Below, piece after piece: positions 35,275 through 44,676 of a stretch of DNA of 64,000 nucleotides (positions are counted from its first letter, which is position 1; each line of letters starts with the position of its first letter). Origin of the DNA: Sphingobacterium lumbrici (GTDB lineage Bacteria > Bacteroidota > Bacteroidia > Sphingobacteriales > Sphingobacteriaceae); assembly GCF_006476045.1 (NCBI RefSeq), contig NZ_SRZY01000023.1:310001-374000 (forward strand), read 5' to 3'. The position numbers and the translations under genes are program-made. The notes beneath the pieces were generated by a model. It was not told the origin of the DNA and did no database searches. It saw nothing but the letters and a program-made list of their open reading frames with translations.

Positions 35275-35906
35275 ATATGGTTTTTTAATTCTCTAAAATT
35301 GGAAATCTTATGCGCGGGATAACGGTATATTCCCTCACGATCAATTAACAAGGTCTTCATACCCATAGTCTTCGCAGGAATAAAATCCAGTTTTAACGAA
35401 TCGCCTATATACAAAATATCACTGGGATCAACACCTAACCGGTCGATAGCTATCTGATAAAACTCCAAGCTAGGCTTTCTTACTTTCTCATTTTCTGAAA
35501 TAATAATCTCATCAAATACTTCCTGTCCGATTAACTCCCCGATCAAATCAAACAACGAAGAATTAAAATTCGAAAGAATTGCTTTGGGAATATCCAATTC
35601 AAGCAAATATTGACAATCATCAAATGCCTGCCAAGGCTGGTAGGTACATTTGTTAAACATTTCTTCCAGTAATTCCTTCGTCGAAAGAATACCCAAACTT
35701 AACAAAAATTCCGCATTAAAATCACGATAGAAACTTTCAGAAGTCCTGTCGGGAAAATTAATCACTTCTGAAAGAAGCTTGTGTCGCTCCTTAAGCTCTC
35801 GCATATCTACATCATACCCATAATTGGTCAAAACCTCTCGTATCCTGTCCCATAGTGTCGGCTTATGAATTAAAGTATTAGCAGCATCAAACAATAGTAT
35901 TTTCAT
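35271..35906 (-). CDS. HAD-superfamily hydrolase
   Basis: A 211-residue soluble HAD phosphatase-type protein. Motif I is in ILLFDAANTLIH, but the second Asp of the usual DxDxT is replaced by Ala (DAANT), as happens in some HAD groups. Motif II is AILSNFNSSLF, motif III is the Lys of NEKVRKPS, and motif IV is YIGDSLKLDFIPAKTMGM. It lies between the ATP-grasp gene (3 bases) and the acyltransferase gene (4-base overlap). It may remove a phosphate from a sugar precursor or proofread an intermediate; the missing Asp makes phosphatase activity less certain. No specific name can be given. Confidence 0.83.
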   Translation of the reverse strand: MKILLFDAANTLIHKPTLWDRIREVLTNYGYDVDMRELKERHKLLSEVINFPDRTSESFYRDFNAEFLLSLGILSTKELLEEMFNKCTYQPWQAFDDCQYLLELDIPKAILSNFNSSLFDLIGELIGQEVFDEIIISENEKVRKPSLEFYQIAIDRLGVDPSDILYIGDSLKLDFIPAKTMGMKTLLIDREGIYRYPAHKISNFRELKNHI

Positions 35907-35909
35907 ATG

Positions 35910-36890
35910 TTAGAATATAAAATGTTCGAAGGAGTTATCTTTTAATTTCGAAAGATCACGTTGCCTTGGATAGATCACATCCATTAGGATCCGTACCGCA
36001 CTTCCTTCAGTCACCTGCGCCTTTGTAGGCTCTAAATCGTATAAATATTCTTCTAACGTATATTTTACATCTTCAAACCCGAAATTCGAGCGAATGGAAT
36101 TGGTCCCTGAAATTCTACAATTTATTTCAAAAGGAACAATATTACCCTGATCATCAACAATAGATTGCAGATTAGCACTTCCCTTGAACTGATTTACCGC
36201 GATCATCTTTATCAGAATTTGTTCCAATTTCTTATCATAATCACGGTTTACGAAACATTCGTTTGTAGCCCCATTATCCAATTTGCGTTCGAGGGTAATA
36301 AAACCATGCAATTCATTGCTCTTATTGACATAAAAAGCCGTGGTGATTTCCTTTCCTTTAATCAGCTTTTGTACCATATAGCTATCATCAAACCTAGATA
36401 AGTCATCAGGATTGATATGTATTCCACGAGAACCTCTTCCTTCTCTGGGCTTCACAATGATGTCATCAAATTTCCCCGTCGGATAATCCTTAGGTAGATA
36501 GGCTTCTGCAAAAGGAAGGCCATGCTCCTTATGGAACTCATAGGAAATATATTTGTCAAGATAGGTCTGAGCTGTTCTCAATTCACTTACAATAACTTTA
36601 TTTTTGAGCTTTGCTTTGTTTAAAGCGAGATAATATACTTCGTAGTCTGTAGAAGGAATAATTAGGTCAACATCTTCTGCAACCACTATCGTATTGATGC
36701 GTTCCATATAACTTTCTTCCATCGCATACGGGACTTTGTAAAAAGCATCGCAAAGATGGTTGCCCGCCGAAAAATCAGTCACATTGCATCCTACTATACG
36801 AATAGGATATCCTGTTCTAAGAATATTCCGCAGAATTCCCTGGCCGACATTCCCCCCTATGCCTGTAACTAAAACTGTCTTTTTTTCCAT
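35910..36890 (-). CDS. ATP-grasp domain protein (carbamoyl-phosphate-synthase-like)
   Basis: A 326-residue ATP-grasp ligase. KTVLVTGIGGNVGQGILRN is a pre-ATP-grasp Rossmann segment. The grasp domain has FDDIIVKPREGRGSRGI with the ATP-binding loop, MVQKLIKGKEITTAFYV, and the metal-site segment VPFEINCRISGTNSIRSNFGF with the conserved Glu and Asn. Members ligate a carboxylate to an amine or similar nucleophile with ATP. In surface-polysaccharide loci such proteins may attach an amino acid or other acid to an amino sugar, but no substrate can be read here. It overlaps the SDR gene by 22 bases and is followed three bases later by the HAD gene. Confidence 0.83.
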   Translation of the reverse strand: MEKKTVLVTGIGGNVGQGILRNILRTGYPIRIVGCNVTDFSAGNHLCDAFYKVPYAMEESYMERINTIVVAEDVDLIIPSTDYEVYYLALNKAKLKNKVIVSELRTAQTYLDKYISYEFHKEHGLPFAEAYLPKDYPTGKFDDIIVKPREGRGSRGIHINPDDLSRFDDSYMVQKLIKGKEITTAFYVNKSNELHGFITLERKLDNGATNECFVNRDYDKKLEQILIKMIAVNQFKGSANLQSIVDDQGNIVPFEINCRISGTNSIRSNFGFEDVKYTLEEYLYDLEPTKAQVTEGSAVRILMDVIYPRQRDLSKLKDNSFEHFIF

Positions 36891-37690
36891 GTGATTAATT
36901 CTTTTATTCCCTGCTCTAAATGGGTCGAATTGTATTCCGGATACGGAAATGTGTCTTGTTTATATTCAACTGAACGGGCATTATCAACTCCTTTATAAGC
37001 AATTTTGCATCCTGTTTCCTTCTTAATCATTTCAGCTACCTGTGCATTGCTGTAATTTGCTTCATCGATGGCAAGTTGGATTTTATTTTCATCCGAAAAC
37101 ACTATATTTTTTGCCAAAGCAGCTACATCTCCTACGTGGATATAGTTTTGTTTACGGGCTCCATCCCCAACCAACGTAATTTGTTTATCGAACAGCGCAT
37201 CGTCAATTATTCTTGGTAAGAAAGTTATGTTCTTCATTCCGATACCATACATCGATGAAATTCGCACTATGCTGAACTTCTTATGCTGCGAAACAATTTT
37301 CTCTGCCCAAAGCTTACTGATCCCATATATGGATGACGGTGACACTTGAGTAGTCTCATCGATAACTGTGTCACTTAGCCCATCGTAGACCGCTACTGTC
37401 GAAAAATAAACCACTTTAGCTTTAGGAAATTGATAACTTATACTTTGCACCAATTCTACATTCACGCTAAACAACTTCTGTGACTCCGATATATGGCTGC
37501 TAATCCACGCACTAACAATATATACCACATCGTAATCATCTTTAAGCTTTTCTAGTTCTGCCAGTGAAAATTGATTAACAAACAATGCAGCTGGCACGGA
37601 ATGATACAAACCATCTACTTCATCGGAAGGATGCTGTCGCAAGATAGCTTGCGACAATATGCTGTTCGTGCCTACAATAAGTATCTTCAT
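36869..37690 (-). CDS. NAD-dependent epimerase/dehydratase family protein (SDR)
   Basis: A 273-residue extended-SDR protein (from the ATG at 37690). MKILIVGTNSILSQAILRQ is an altered Rossmann loop that lacks the usual GxxGxxG. VVYIVSAWISSHISES, VVYFSTVAVYDG and YGISKLWAEKIV with the YxxxK dyad are present, so catalysis is plausible. The NAD loop with N and S in place of glycines may change cofactor preference. It is the first gene of a tightly overlapping SDR/ATP-grasp/HAD/acyltransferase set. The product may be an oxidised or reduced sugar intermediate for the ATP-grasp enzyme. The frame extends 9 codons upstream, but the ATG at 37690 fits the fold. Confidence 0.82.
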   Translation of the reverse strand: MKILIVGTNSILSQAILRQHPSDEVDGLYHSVPAALFVNQFSLAELEKLKDDYDVVYIVSAWISSHISESQKLFSVNVELVQSISYQFPKAKVVYFSTVAVYDGLSDTVIDETTQVSPSSIYGISKLWAEKIVSQHKKFSIVRISSMYGIGMKNITFLPRIIDDALFDKQITLVGDGARKQNYIHVGDVAALAKNIVFSDENKIQLAIDEANYSNAQVAEMIKKETGCKIAYKGVDNARSVEYKQDTFPYPEYNSTHLEQGIKELITWKKRQF

Positions 37691-37795
37691 GCTATATTTT
37701 TTCCACTTCCAAAACAAGCGAGTAAGCTATTCGGAAGACAGATAACCCTAAACCTGAAATATTTTTGTTATATAAAAATGTAATTACCTTCATGA

Positions 37796-39178
37796 TTAGC
37801 ACCTTCCTATACCATAGATCGTAAAACCTTGCATCATCAACTGTTGTCCATCCAACACACCTCTCCCATCAAACAAAAAAGCGGGTTTAAACACCTTGTC
37901 ATAAATCTGTTGCCAATTGTATGCTTTGAACTCATCCCACTCCGTCAATATCGCTATGGCATGCGCCTGTTCACAGGCCTGGTAAGGACTGTTGACTACC
38001 TTTACTAAACGTCGATTTTCTGCTGGAGAGCGGGTTCCTAAATAATCCAGGTCTTTGTATATCTGTTCAGCTGTTACTTTAGGATCATACACCGTTATAA
38101 ATGCTTCCTCATCGAGCAGATGGTCGGCGACATATATGGCTGCAGATTCTCTTGTATCGTTTGTGTCTTTTTTGAACGCCCACCCCAATAGCGTGATGTT
38201 CTTCCCATTTACGGTGTTGTACAAAGTCTTGATGATATTATCTGCAAATCGATCTTTCTGGTGGTTGTTCATCATAATAACCTGTTCCCAATAGTCTGCC
38301 ACTTCATATAAATTATAAGATCGTGCAATATACACCAAATTCAAAATGTCCTTCTGAAAACAAGAACCTCCAAATCCGACGGATGCCCTCAGGAATTTCG
38401 ATCCTATGCGACTATCCATTCCGATGGCTCTGGCAACTTCATCCACATTGGCACCTGTCACTTCGCACAGTTCCGAGATCGCATTGATCGAAGACACACG
38501 TTGTGCTAAAAAAGCGTTGGCCACCAACTTAGACAATTCGGAAGACCATAGGTTTGTAGTAATAATACGGTCAGTAGGGACCCAAGCTCCATAAATATCG
38601 ACTAATGCTTGGATAGCCTCTTGGTTCTCGCCACCGATCAATATCCTATCCGGCTTCTGCAAATCTTGGATAGCCGTTCCTTCTGCAAGAAACTCGGGAT
38701 TGGATAGGACATGAAAATTAACGCCATTGCCTGTATGATCGAGAATGCTTTTCAATGCTTCTGCGGTACGCACAGGAAGGGTAGATTTTTCGACTACGAT
38801 TTTATCAGATTTGGCTATAGCGGCAATCTGTCTGGCGCAAAGTTCAATATATTTTAAATCCGCAGCTTGCCCTTTTCCTTTACCATATGTCTTTGTCGGT
38901 GTATTGACAGAAATAAAAATCATATCTGCTTCGTCAATAGCCTTTTCTACATCTGTAGAGAAAAAGAGGTTACGGTTTCGAGCTTCTGCTACGACCTTAT
39001 CCAATCCTGGCTCATAAATGGGGAGCTTATTTAAATCAGCATCGTTCCAAGCTGCAATTCGCTCGTGATTTAAATCAACGACAGTTACTTGAATCTGCGG
39101 ATTCTTCTGTGCGATAACGGACATGGTAGGTCCTCCCACGTAACCCGCGCCGATACAACATATTTTGTCTATTTTCAT
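37796..39178 (-). CDS. ugd: UDP-glucose 6-dehydrogenase
   Basis: Oxidises UDP-glucose to UDP-glucuronic acid using NAD+. From the ATG at 39178 the protein has 460 residues, the length of the animal-like UGDH type rather than the shorter bacterial type. [20 protein letters not shown] is the NAD loop. [46 protein letters not shown] and the catalytic Cys in [17 protein letters not shown] follow. [18 protein letters not shown] precedes the C-terminal UDP-binding domain. A TTG four codons upstream is also in frame. UDP-glucuronate is a likely acidic building block for the polysaccharide. Confidence 0.95.
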   Translation of the reverse strand: MKIDKICCIGAGYVGGPTMSVIAQKNPQIQVTVVDLNHERIAAWNDADLNKLPIYEPGLDKVVAEARNRNLFFSTDVEKAIDEADMIFISVNTPTKTYGKGKGQAADLKYIELCARQIAAIAKSDKIVVEKSTLPVRTAEALKSILDHTGNGVNFHVLSNPEFLAEGTAIQDLQKPDRILIGGENQEAIQALVDIYGAWVPTDRIITTNLWSSELSKLVANAFLAQRVSSINAISELCEVTGANVDEVARAIGMDSRIGSKFLRASVGFGGSCFQKDILNLVYIARSYNLYEVADYWEQVIMMNNHQKDRFADNIIKTLYNTVNGKNITLLGWAFKKDTNDTRESAAIYVADHLLDEEAFITVYDPKVTAEQIYKDLDYLGTRSPAENRRLVKVVNSPYQACEQAHAIAILTEWDEFKAYNWQQIYDKVFKPAFLFDGRGVLDGQQLMMQGFTIYGIGRC

Positions 39179-39442
39179 TGCCTTTTTCAATAATCAATTA
39201 TATCTTATTTCACCCTAAGATGAAGGGCCTCCTTACTTTCGTTTCTGTTCAGCTTCCTTAGTTACCCATTACTACTTTGTTCACTGATCAATTTGGTTCG
39301 TCACGTTACCACTTAATTCCAGGCTCGTATACTTTTTTCAAACTTAGCTTTTAAATTCAAAATTTCCTTCCTTTTTATTCAAAAATAACCTTAACAAATA
39401 GGAGTCAGCCCTCTCTTATTTCCAAATTAACGAATCCTTAAA

Positions 39443-40321
39443 TTATCCGATCGCTCTAAGTCCCCCTCCAATCTTCTTCAAATACTCGCCATATCCACTT
39501 TTGCAAAGCGGCTCAGCTATTTTATACAATTGGTCCTTATCAATATAGCCCATGCGATAGGCCACCTCTTCAATGGCTCCAATCTTCAGTCCCTGCCGTT
39601 CTTCGATCACTTGTACAAATTGTCCTGCCTGCATCAATGAGGCAAAGGTGCCTGTATCCAGCCAAGCCGTACCCCGATCGAAGACTCCTACCCGAAGTTT
39701 GCCCCTTTGGAGATATTCTTTATTAACGTCCGTAATCTCGTATTCGCCGCGTAGCGAAGGTTGTATATTTTTGGCGATTTCGACCACCTCATTGTCGTAA
39801 AAATACAATCCCGGTATGGCGTAATTGGACTTGGGCTGTGCGGGCTTTTCCTCGATGGACACCACATTTCTATCGTCGTCAAACTCGACCACTCCGTAAC
39901 GCTCCGGATCCTGCACGGGGTAGGCAAATACAACTCCCCCCTCTTCCTGGGTTGCATTTTGGAGGATCCGGGACATACCACTCCCATAAAAGATATTATC
40001 ACCCAAGACCAGTGCCACTTTATCACTGCCAATAAACTCCTCACCAATAACGAAGGCTTGTGCCAAGCCATTGGGCTCAGCCTGCTCGGCATATTCGAAT
40101 CTACACCCCAGATGGGCGCCATCTCCCAACAATCGCTCAAAATGGGGTAGATCATGTGGCGTAGATATAATCAATATTTCACGAATACCCGCCAACATCA
40201 ATGTGGATAGGGGATAATAAATCATCGGCTTATCGTAGACTGGCATCAATTGTTTAGATACCGCCAATGTCAACGGATGTAGCCGCGTCCCCGATCCTCC
40301 TGCCAATATAATTCCTTTCAT
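39443..40321 (-). CDS. rmlA: Glucose-1-phosphate thymidylyltransferase
   Basis: Makes dTDP-glucose from dTTP and glucose 1-phosphate. The 292-residue protein is a textbook Rml[18 protein letters not shown] with the nucleotide-binding GGSGTR loop, [29 protein letters not shown], the GVVEFD and [20 protein letters not shown] segments, and [11 protein letters not shown]. It feeds RmlB in the same operon. Since RmlC and RmlD are missing, the dTDP-4-keto-6-deoxyglucose made here probably goes to WecE for Fuc4N rather than to rhamnose. An approximately 250-base AT-rich gap without a gene separates it from ugd (39191-39442). Confidence 0.97.
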   Translation of the reverse strand: MKGIILAGGSGTRLHPLTLAVSKQLMPVYDKPMIYYPLSTLMLAGIREILIISTPHDLPHFERLLGDGAHLGCRFEYAEQAEPNGLAQAFVIGEEFIGSDKVALVLGDNIFYGSGMSRILQNATQEEGGVVFAYPVQDPERYGVVEFDDDRNVVSIEEKPAQPKSNYAIPGLYFYDNEVVEIAKNIQPSLRGEYEITDVNKEYLQRGKLRVGVFDRGTAWLDTGTFASLMQAGQFVQVIEERQGLKIGAIEEVAYRMGYIDKDQLYKIAEPLCKSGYGEYLKKIGGGLRAIG

Positions 40322-40404
40322 ATTTCTCTTTGCACGAATTTACTTGATTTCCTTATTGAAAGCTATTTTATCTTTTTATAGTTGCGGTTTACTCCTCGCG
40401 TGGT

Positions 40405-40431
40405 ACCCTTTGACTTCGCTCAGGGTGACAT
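40405..40431. repeat. Short palindromic repeat (REP-like)
   Basis: A block of the type CCTTTGACTTCGCTCAGGGT followed by GACA lies between rmlA and rmlB. It belongs to the same family as the copies at 41588, 41670, 41927 and 42884, with a CC(C)TT..AGGG core symmetry. Confidence 0.7.
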
Positions 40432-40475
40432 TTGTTGCAGGTTTACCTCACAACCTCCAACCTCCCCCCTAACAA

Positions 40476-41534
40476 CTAACCGCCTAATCCCCTATACTGT
40501 CCTTCATAATACTTCTGATAATCTCCCGATGTCACATTGTTCAACCACTCTTGATTGTCCAAGTACCAGTCTATCGTCATACCGAGCCCTTCTTCGAATG
40601 TCACCGAAGGTTCGTATCCGAGTTCTCGATTGATCTTGGTCGCATCAATAGCGTAACGCAGGTCATGCCCGGGCCGGTCTTTGACAAAGGCAATCAATCG
40701 TGCCGATGTACCAGCCGGTCTTCCCAGTTTTTCGTCCATTTGTTTACACAGTTCCTTGACCAGATCGATGTTTTGCCATTCGTTGAATCCACCAACATTA
40801 TAAGCCTCACCATCTCGTCCATTGTGGTACACCAGATCAATCGCTTTGGCATGGTCAATGACGTAGAGCCAATCCCTAGTAAACTTACCATCGCCATAGA
40901 TGGGGAGTGGTTTATTGTTTAATATATTGTGGATACACAGGGGTATCAGTTTTTCTGGAAAATGATGCGGCCCGTAATTATTGGAGCAGTTGGTGATCAC
41001 GATGGGCAGCCCGTAGGTATCCTGATAGGCCCGCACAAAATGATCCGAAGAGGCCTTGGACGCCGAGTAAGGCGAATGCGGATCGTAAGGTGTCGTTTCC
41101 GTAAACAAACCGGTATCGCCTAAGGCACCATACACCTCATCGGTAGACACATGATGAAAGCGCTTACCCTCGTAGTTATCTGCCCATATTTCTTTAGCCG
41201 CATTCAGCAAATTGACCGTACCAATGACGTTGGTCATCACAAAGGCATTTGGATCTGTAATGGAGCGGTCTACATGCGACTCGGCAGCCAAATGGATCAC
41301 CCCGTCGGGCTGGTATTCACGAAAAATAGCCAAAATTTGCGCCGCATCCGTGATGTCGGCTTTGACAAAGGTATAGTTTGCTTTGCCTTCGATATCCCGA
41401 AGGTTCTCCAAATTACCGGCGTAGGTCAATGCATCTAAGTTGATGATCGCATGATCCGGATATTTGTTGACAAATTCCCGAACAACATGCGAACCAATAA
41501 ACCCAGCTCCACCGGTAATAAGTATTTTCTTCAT
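40476..41534 (-). CDS. rmlB: dTDP-glucose 4,6-dehydratase
   Basis: Converts dTDP-glucose to dTDP-4-keto-6-deoxyglucose. From the ATG at 41534 it has 352 residues, the usual length. KILITGGAGFIGSHVVREF is the NAD loop. HLAAESHVDRSI, FHHVSTDEVYG, TPYDPHSPYSASKASSDHFVRAY with the YxxxK dyad (Tyr in SPYSASK) and NCSNNYGPHHFPEKLIPL complete the signature. The frame is open 12 codons upstream, but the family start is MKKILITGG. Its product feeds the WecE enzyme of this operon. Confidence 0.97.
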   Translation of the reverse strand: MKKILITGGAGFIGSHVVREFVNKYPDHAIINLDALTYAGNLENLRDIEGKANYTFVKADITDAAQILAIFREYQPDGVIHLAAESHVDRSITDPNAFVMTNVIGTVNLLNAAKEIWADNYEGKRFHHVSTDEVYGALGDTGLFTETTPYDPHSPYSASKASSDHFVRAYQDTYGLPIVITNCSNNYGPHHFPEKLIPLCIHNILNNKPLPIYGDGKFTRDWLYVIDHAKAIDLVYHNGRDGEAYNVGGFNEWQNIDLVKELCKQMDEKLGRPAGTSARLIAFVKDRPGHDLRYAIDATKINRELGYEPSVTFEEGLGMTIDWYLDNQEWLNNVTSGDYQKYYEGQYRGLGG

Positions 41535-41570
41535 TTTTATTCTTTTTTTATTTGTGTTATTGTTTGACAT

Positions 41571-41794
41571 TCAAAGTTTTGTCTTCTCTCCTTCGACAAG
41601 CTCGGGATGACAACCTCTTCTCCCCATCACTTCCATCCGATTCACCAGATCACATACTTTAAAACAAGATGGTTCGACTACGCTCACCATGACACAAAAA
41701 CAGATGACATTGCCCGGAATGACATTGCTTAGAGTGACAACCTCTTCGACAGTGACACGGCTTCCTAACTACTAACTCCTCTAACTACTACCCC
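41571..41794. repeat. Intergenic cluster of REP-like repeats
   Basis: The 224 bases between rmlB and the UDP-HexNAc dehydrogenase gene hold at least two clear copies of the short palindromic repeat: CCTTCGACAAGCTCGGGATG at about 41590-41609 and GGTTCGACTACGCTCACCAT at about 41671-41690. Several degenerate pieces (AGATGACATTGCCCGGAATG, AGAGTGACAACC) follow before the gene. No coding region is present. The next two copies lie inside the neighbouring gene. Confidence 0.7.
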
Positions 41795-43105
41795 CTACAA
41801 CCTACCATCACTATGTTCCAATATCCCTTTCACATCGTACACTATTGCCTTTTCTTTTTTCAAAGATTCTAGATCAAGATCAAGGAACTCTTTGTGTGCT
41901 ACGCCTAGGACGACTGCGTCGAAGCGAGACCCTTCGACAAGCTCAGGGTGACAAAGTAGGTTGTACTCATGCTTGACCTCTGCCGGATTGGCCCAAGGGT
42001 CGTATATGGATACCTTGACACCGTAATCCTCCAGTGCACGCACCACATCCACAATCTTGGTATTGCGTACATCGGGGCAGTTTTCTTTGAAGGTTACGCC
42101 TAGCATCAATACTTCGGCTTCGGCCACATTGATCCCTTTCTTGATCATGGTCTTCACCACTTGAGAGGCAACGTACTCACCCATGCTATCGTTCAGTCGA
42201 CGCCCTGCCAAGATAATCTCGGGGTGGTAGCCGTGCTCCTGTGCTTTTTGTGCGAGATAGTAGGGGTCAACTCCGATACAGTGCCCACCGACCAATCCCG
42301 GCTTGAAGGGCAGGAAATTCCACTTGGTACCTGCTGCCTCTAATACGGCGTGGGTATCGATCTCGAGGATATTAAATATTTTCGCCAGCTCATTGACAAA
42401 GGCGATGTTGATATCACGTTGGGAGTTTTCGATCACTTTGGCGGCTTCGGCTACTTTGATAGTCGGTGCAAGGTGTGTTCCGGCTGTAATGACGGATTTA
42501 TATACCGCATCTACTATTTTACCAATCTCCGGAGTAGAACCGGCGGTGACTTTTAATATTTTCTCTACCGTATGTTCTTTGTCTCCCGGATTGATGCGTT
42601 CCGGCGAATAGCCTGCAAAGAAATCTACGTTGAATTTTAGCCCTGATACACGCTCTAGTACCGGAATGCACTCCTCTTCGGTTACACCCGGGTAGACTGT
42701 AGACTCATATACCACGATATCGCCCTTTTTAAGCACCTTACCTACAGTTTCAGAAGCTTTATATAATGGGGTTAAATCCGGACGATTATTTTTATCGACC
42801 GGTGTAGGCACAGTTACGATATAAAAATTAGCTTCCTCGATATCCGTTAATTGGTTGGAGCAGAAGAGGCCATTCCTGTTTTGAGATCCTTCACTATCGC
42901 TCAGGATGACAGAAAACGGGTTTTCCTTTACCAAAACGGCATTTAAGATATCGTCTTCAACCTCTAAGGTCAAATCTTTTCCTGAACGTAATTCGTCAAT
43001 ACGTTTTTGGTTAATATCAAAACCTACCACTGGAAATTTTGTTGCAAACAAGCGTGCTAAAGGCAATCCTACGTACCCTAAGCCGATAACTGCAATTTTT
43101 TTCAT
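41795..43105 (-). CDS. UDP-N-acetyl-hexosamine 6-dehydrogenase (WbpA/TviB family) with two in-frame repeat insertions
   Basis: Oxidises UDP-GlcNAc or UDP-GalNAc to the uronate; with the neighbouring epimerase it resembles the TviB/TviC pair. Family marks in the 436-residue protein are [67 protein letters not shown], and [18 protein letters not shown] with the catalytic Cys. Two segments are foreign to the family: about residues 66-78 ([12 protein letters not shown]) and 385-393 (CHPELVEGS). They are translations of the short palindromic repeats at 42881-42912 and 41927-41955. Both keep the frame and fall in surface loops of the expected fold, so the enzyme may still work. Confidence 0.93.
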   Translation of the reverse strand: MKKIAVIGLGYVGLPLARLFATKFPVVGFDINQKRIDELRSGKDLTLEVEDDILNAVLVKENPFSVILSDSEGSQNRNGLFCSNQLTDIEEANFYIVTVPTPVDKNNRPDLTPLYKASETVGKVLKKGDIVVYESTVYPGVTEEECIPVLERVSGLKFNVDFFAGYSPERINPGDKEHTVEKILKVTAGSTPEIGKIVDAVYKSVITAGTHLAPTIKVAEAAKVIENSQRDINIAFVNELAKIFNILEIDTHAVLEAAGTKWNFLPFKPGLVGGHCIGVDPYYLAQKAQEHGYHPEIILAGRRLNDSMGEYVASQVVKTMIKKGINVAEAEVLMLGVTFKENCPDVRNTKIVDVVRALEDYGVKVSIYDPWANPAEVKHEYNLLCHPELVEGSRFDAVVLGVAHKEFLDLDLESLKKEKAIVYDVKGILEHSDGRL

Positions 43106-43160
43106 CTATTTATAATTTTGGTGTTCTAATTTTTATAACTAATATGCTCCGATACTTATT

Positions 43161-44129
43161 CTATTTCAAATTATCCCAGTACCATTTAACAGCTTCTTTT
43201 AATCCGTCTCCTATGGTATGTGTGGGTTGATAGCCCAACAACGTTTTTGCCTTCTCTACTGATGCCAAAGAATGCGGAATATCACCCTGGCGGTTAGGAC
43301 CATGTTTAATCTCAACCTGAGCGATCTCTGTGTCAAAAGCTGTTAAATATTCTTTTAAGTACCCCACTAATTGATTTAATGTCGTGCGATCTCCTACAGC
43401 AGTATTGTACACCGTATTTACTGCTTCTGCATTACTGGTTGTCATTGCCAGTTCATTCATCTGAATCACATTGTCAATATACGTAAAATCGCGGGAATAG
43501 TCACCCGTTCCATTAATCACCGGACTTTCGTAATTCATAAACTGCTTAACAAATAATGGAATAACAGCGGCATAAGCCCCATTTGGATCCTGACGACGGC
43601 CGAACACATTAAAATAACGTAGCCCAATGGTTTCTAAACCATAAGTTTTGGAGAAAATCTCCGCATACAATTCATTAACATATTTCGTAATCGCATACGG
43701 CGAAAGCGGTTTACCAATTTTGTCCTCCACTTTAGGCAATGCCTCGGAATCGCCATAAGTTGAAGAAGAAGCGGCGTAAACAAATCGCTTTACATTTGCA
43801 TCACGAGCAGCAACCAACATATTCAAAAAACCGGAAACATTAACCTCATTGGTAGTCTGTGGATCTTTGATCGAACGCGGAACCGAACCCAATGCAGCTT
43901 GGTGCAATACATAATCTACCCCCTCAACCGCCTTTTCGCAATCTGCAGTATTACGGATATCCCCTTCGATCAACTCAAAGTCTGGATTATCGGCATGCTG
44001 CTGTAGGTTATGACGATGTCCCGTTGCAAAATTATCCAGTACCACGACCTGATACCCTTTTGCTAAAAAATGCTCCGTTAAATTGGAGCCAATGAACCCG
44101 GCTCCTCCGGTAATTAATATTTTACTCAT
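43161..44129 (-). CDS. UDP-N-acetylhexosamine 4-epimerase (WbpP/TviC-like SDR)
   Basis: Probably interconverts UDP-GlcNAc(A) and UDP-GalNAc(A). The 322-residue extended SDR has KILITGGAGFIGSNLTEHF, VLDNFATGHRHNL, GVDYVLHQAALGSVPRSIKDP, YAASSSTYGDS with the catalytic Ser, PLSPYAITKYVNELYAEIF with the YxxxK dyad, and LRYFNVFGRRQDPNGAYAAVIP. The LGSVPRS and GRRQDPNGAYAAVIP segments are typical of the WbpP group rather than GalE. Placed next to the dehydrogenase it suggests a GalNAcA-type acidic sugar. It lies 14 bases from the cytidylyltransferase gene. Confidence 0.92.
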   Translation of the reverse strand: MSKILITGGAGFIGSNLTEHFLAKGYQVVVLDNFATGHRHNLQQHADNPDFELIEGDIRNTADCEKAVEGVDYVLHQAALGSVPRSIKDPQTTNEVNVSGFLNMLVAARDANVKRFVYAASSSTYGDSEALPKVEDKIGKPLSPYAITKYVNELYAEIFSKTYGLETIGLRYFNVFGRRQDPNGAYAAVIPLFVKQFMNYESPVINGTGDYSRDFTYIDNVIQMNELAMTTSNAEAVNTVYNTAVGDRTTLNQLVGYLKEYLTAFDTEIAQVEIKHGPNRQGDIPHSLASVEKAKTLLGYQPTHTIGDGLKEAVKWYWDNLK

Positions 44130-44143
44130 CCTTAGACCCTTGC

Positions 44144-44596
44144 TTATTTGCTTATTTGCTTATCTGCGGACTCGCGCATATTGCCATTTTCCTTCTCCGC
44201 AACAACTTTACGTAATCCCGAAGACGAAAAGCGGTGATCGCGGGTATTAAAGTAAAGTTCAATGCCTTTTCCTTCGCAATATTCCCGACCGGTAAAATTT
44301 TTATCCTTGTATTCATCGCCTAAGATCCGTACATCGATCTTAAACGAACGTAAAACATCTTCCAGATCCTGCTCGGTTGAATAAGGAACAATCTCATCCA
44401 CGTGTTTACAACCCGACAACTGGATATAGCGCTCCACTACCGTTTGGGTGGGCTTATTCTTTTCCGGCCGATCGAGGGTAGGATCTACCTGTAAACCACA
44501 GATCAGGTAATCGCATTGACGTTTTGCTTCTTCCAGCATCTTGATATGGCCGGCATGCAACAAATCAAATGCCGAAAAAGTAATCCCGATACGCAT
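44144..44596 (-). CDS. Cytidylyltransferase-family protein (TagD-like)
   Basis: A 150-residue nucleotidyltransferase (from the ATG at 44596). IGITFSAFDLLHAGHIKML carries the HxGH nucleotide-binding motif. CDYLICGLQVDP, RYIQLSGCKHVDEIVPY and DVRILGDEYKDKNFTGREYC match glycerol-3-phosphate cytidylyltransferase-like proteins. The end HRFSSSGLRK replaces the classical RTxGISTT/S. The substrate could be glycerol phosphate or another alcohol phosphate, giving a CDP-activated decoration for the polymer, but that is not settled. The frame extends 19 codons upstream in a low-complexity polar stretch that is unlikely to be part of the enzyme. Confidence 0.83.
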   Translation of the reverse strand: MRIGITFSAFDLLHAGHIKMLEEAKRQCDYLICGLQVDPTLDRPEKNKPTQTVVERYIQLSGCKHVDEIVPYSTEQDLEDVLRSFKIDVRILGDEYKDKNFTGREYCEGKGIELYFNTRDHRFSSSGLRKVVAEKENGNMRESADKQISK

Positions 44597-44676
44597 ACGA
44601 TTTCGATCGTTGTTTACTTTTGTGTCCAAGTTTTTACTAGTTTCTGATTTCATAAACTGCTGATTTGAGAATTTGC

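Noticed and set aside
39443..41534. A dTDP-rhamnose pathway
   Set aside because: RmlA and RmlB are present but RmlC and RmlD are not seen anywhere in the window, while WecE is, so Fuc4N is the better reading.
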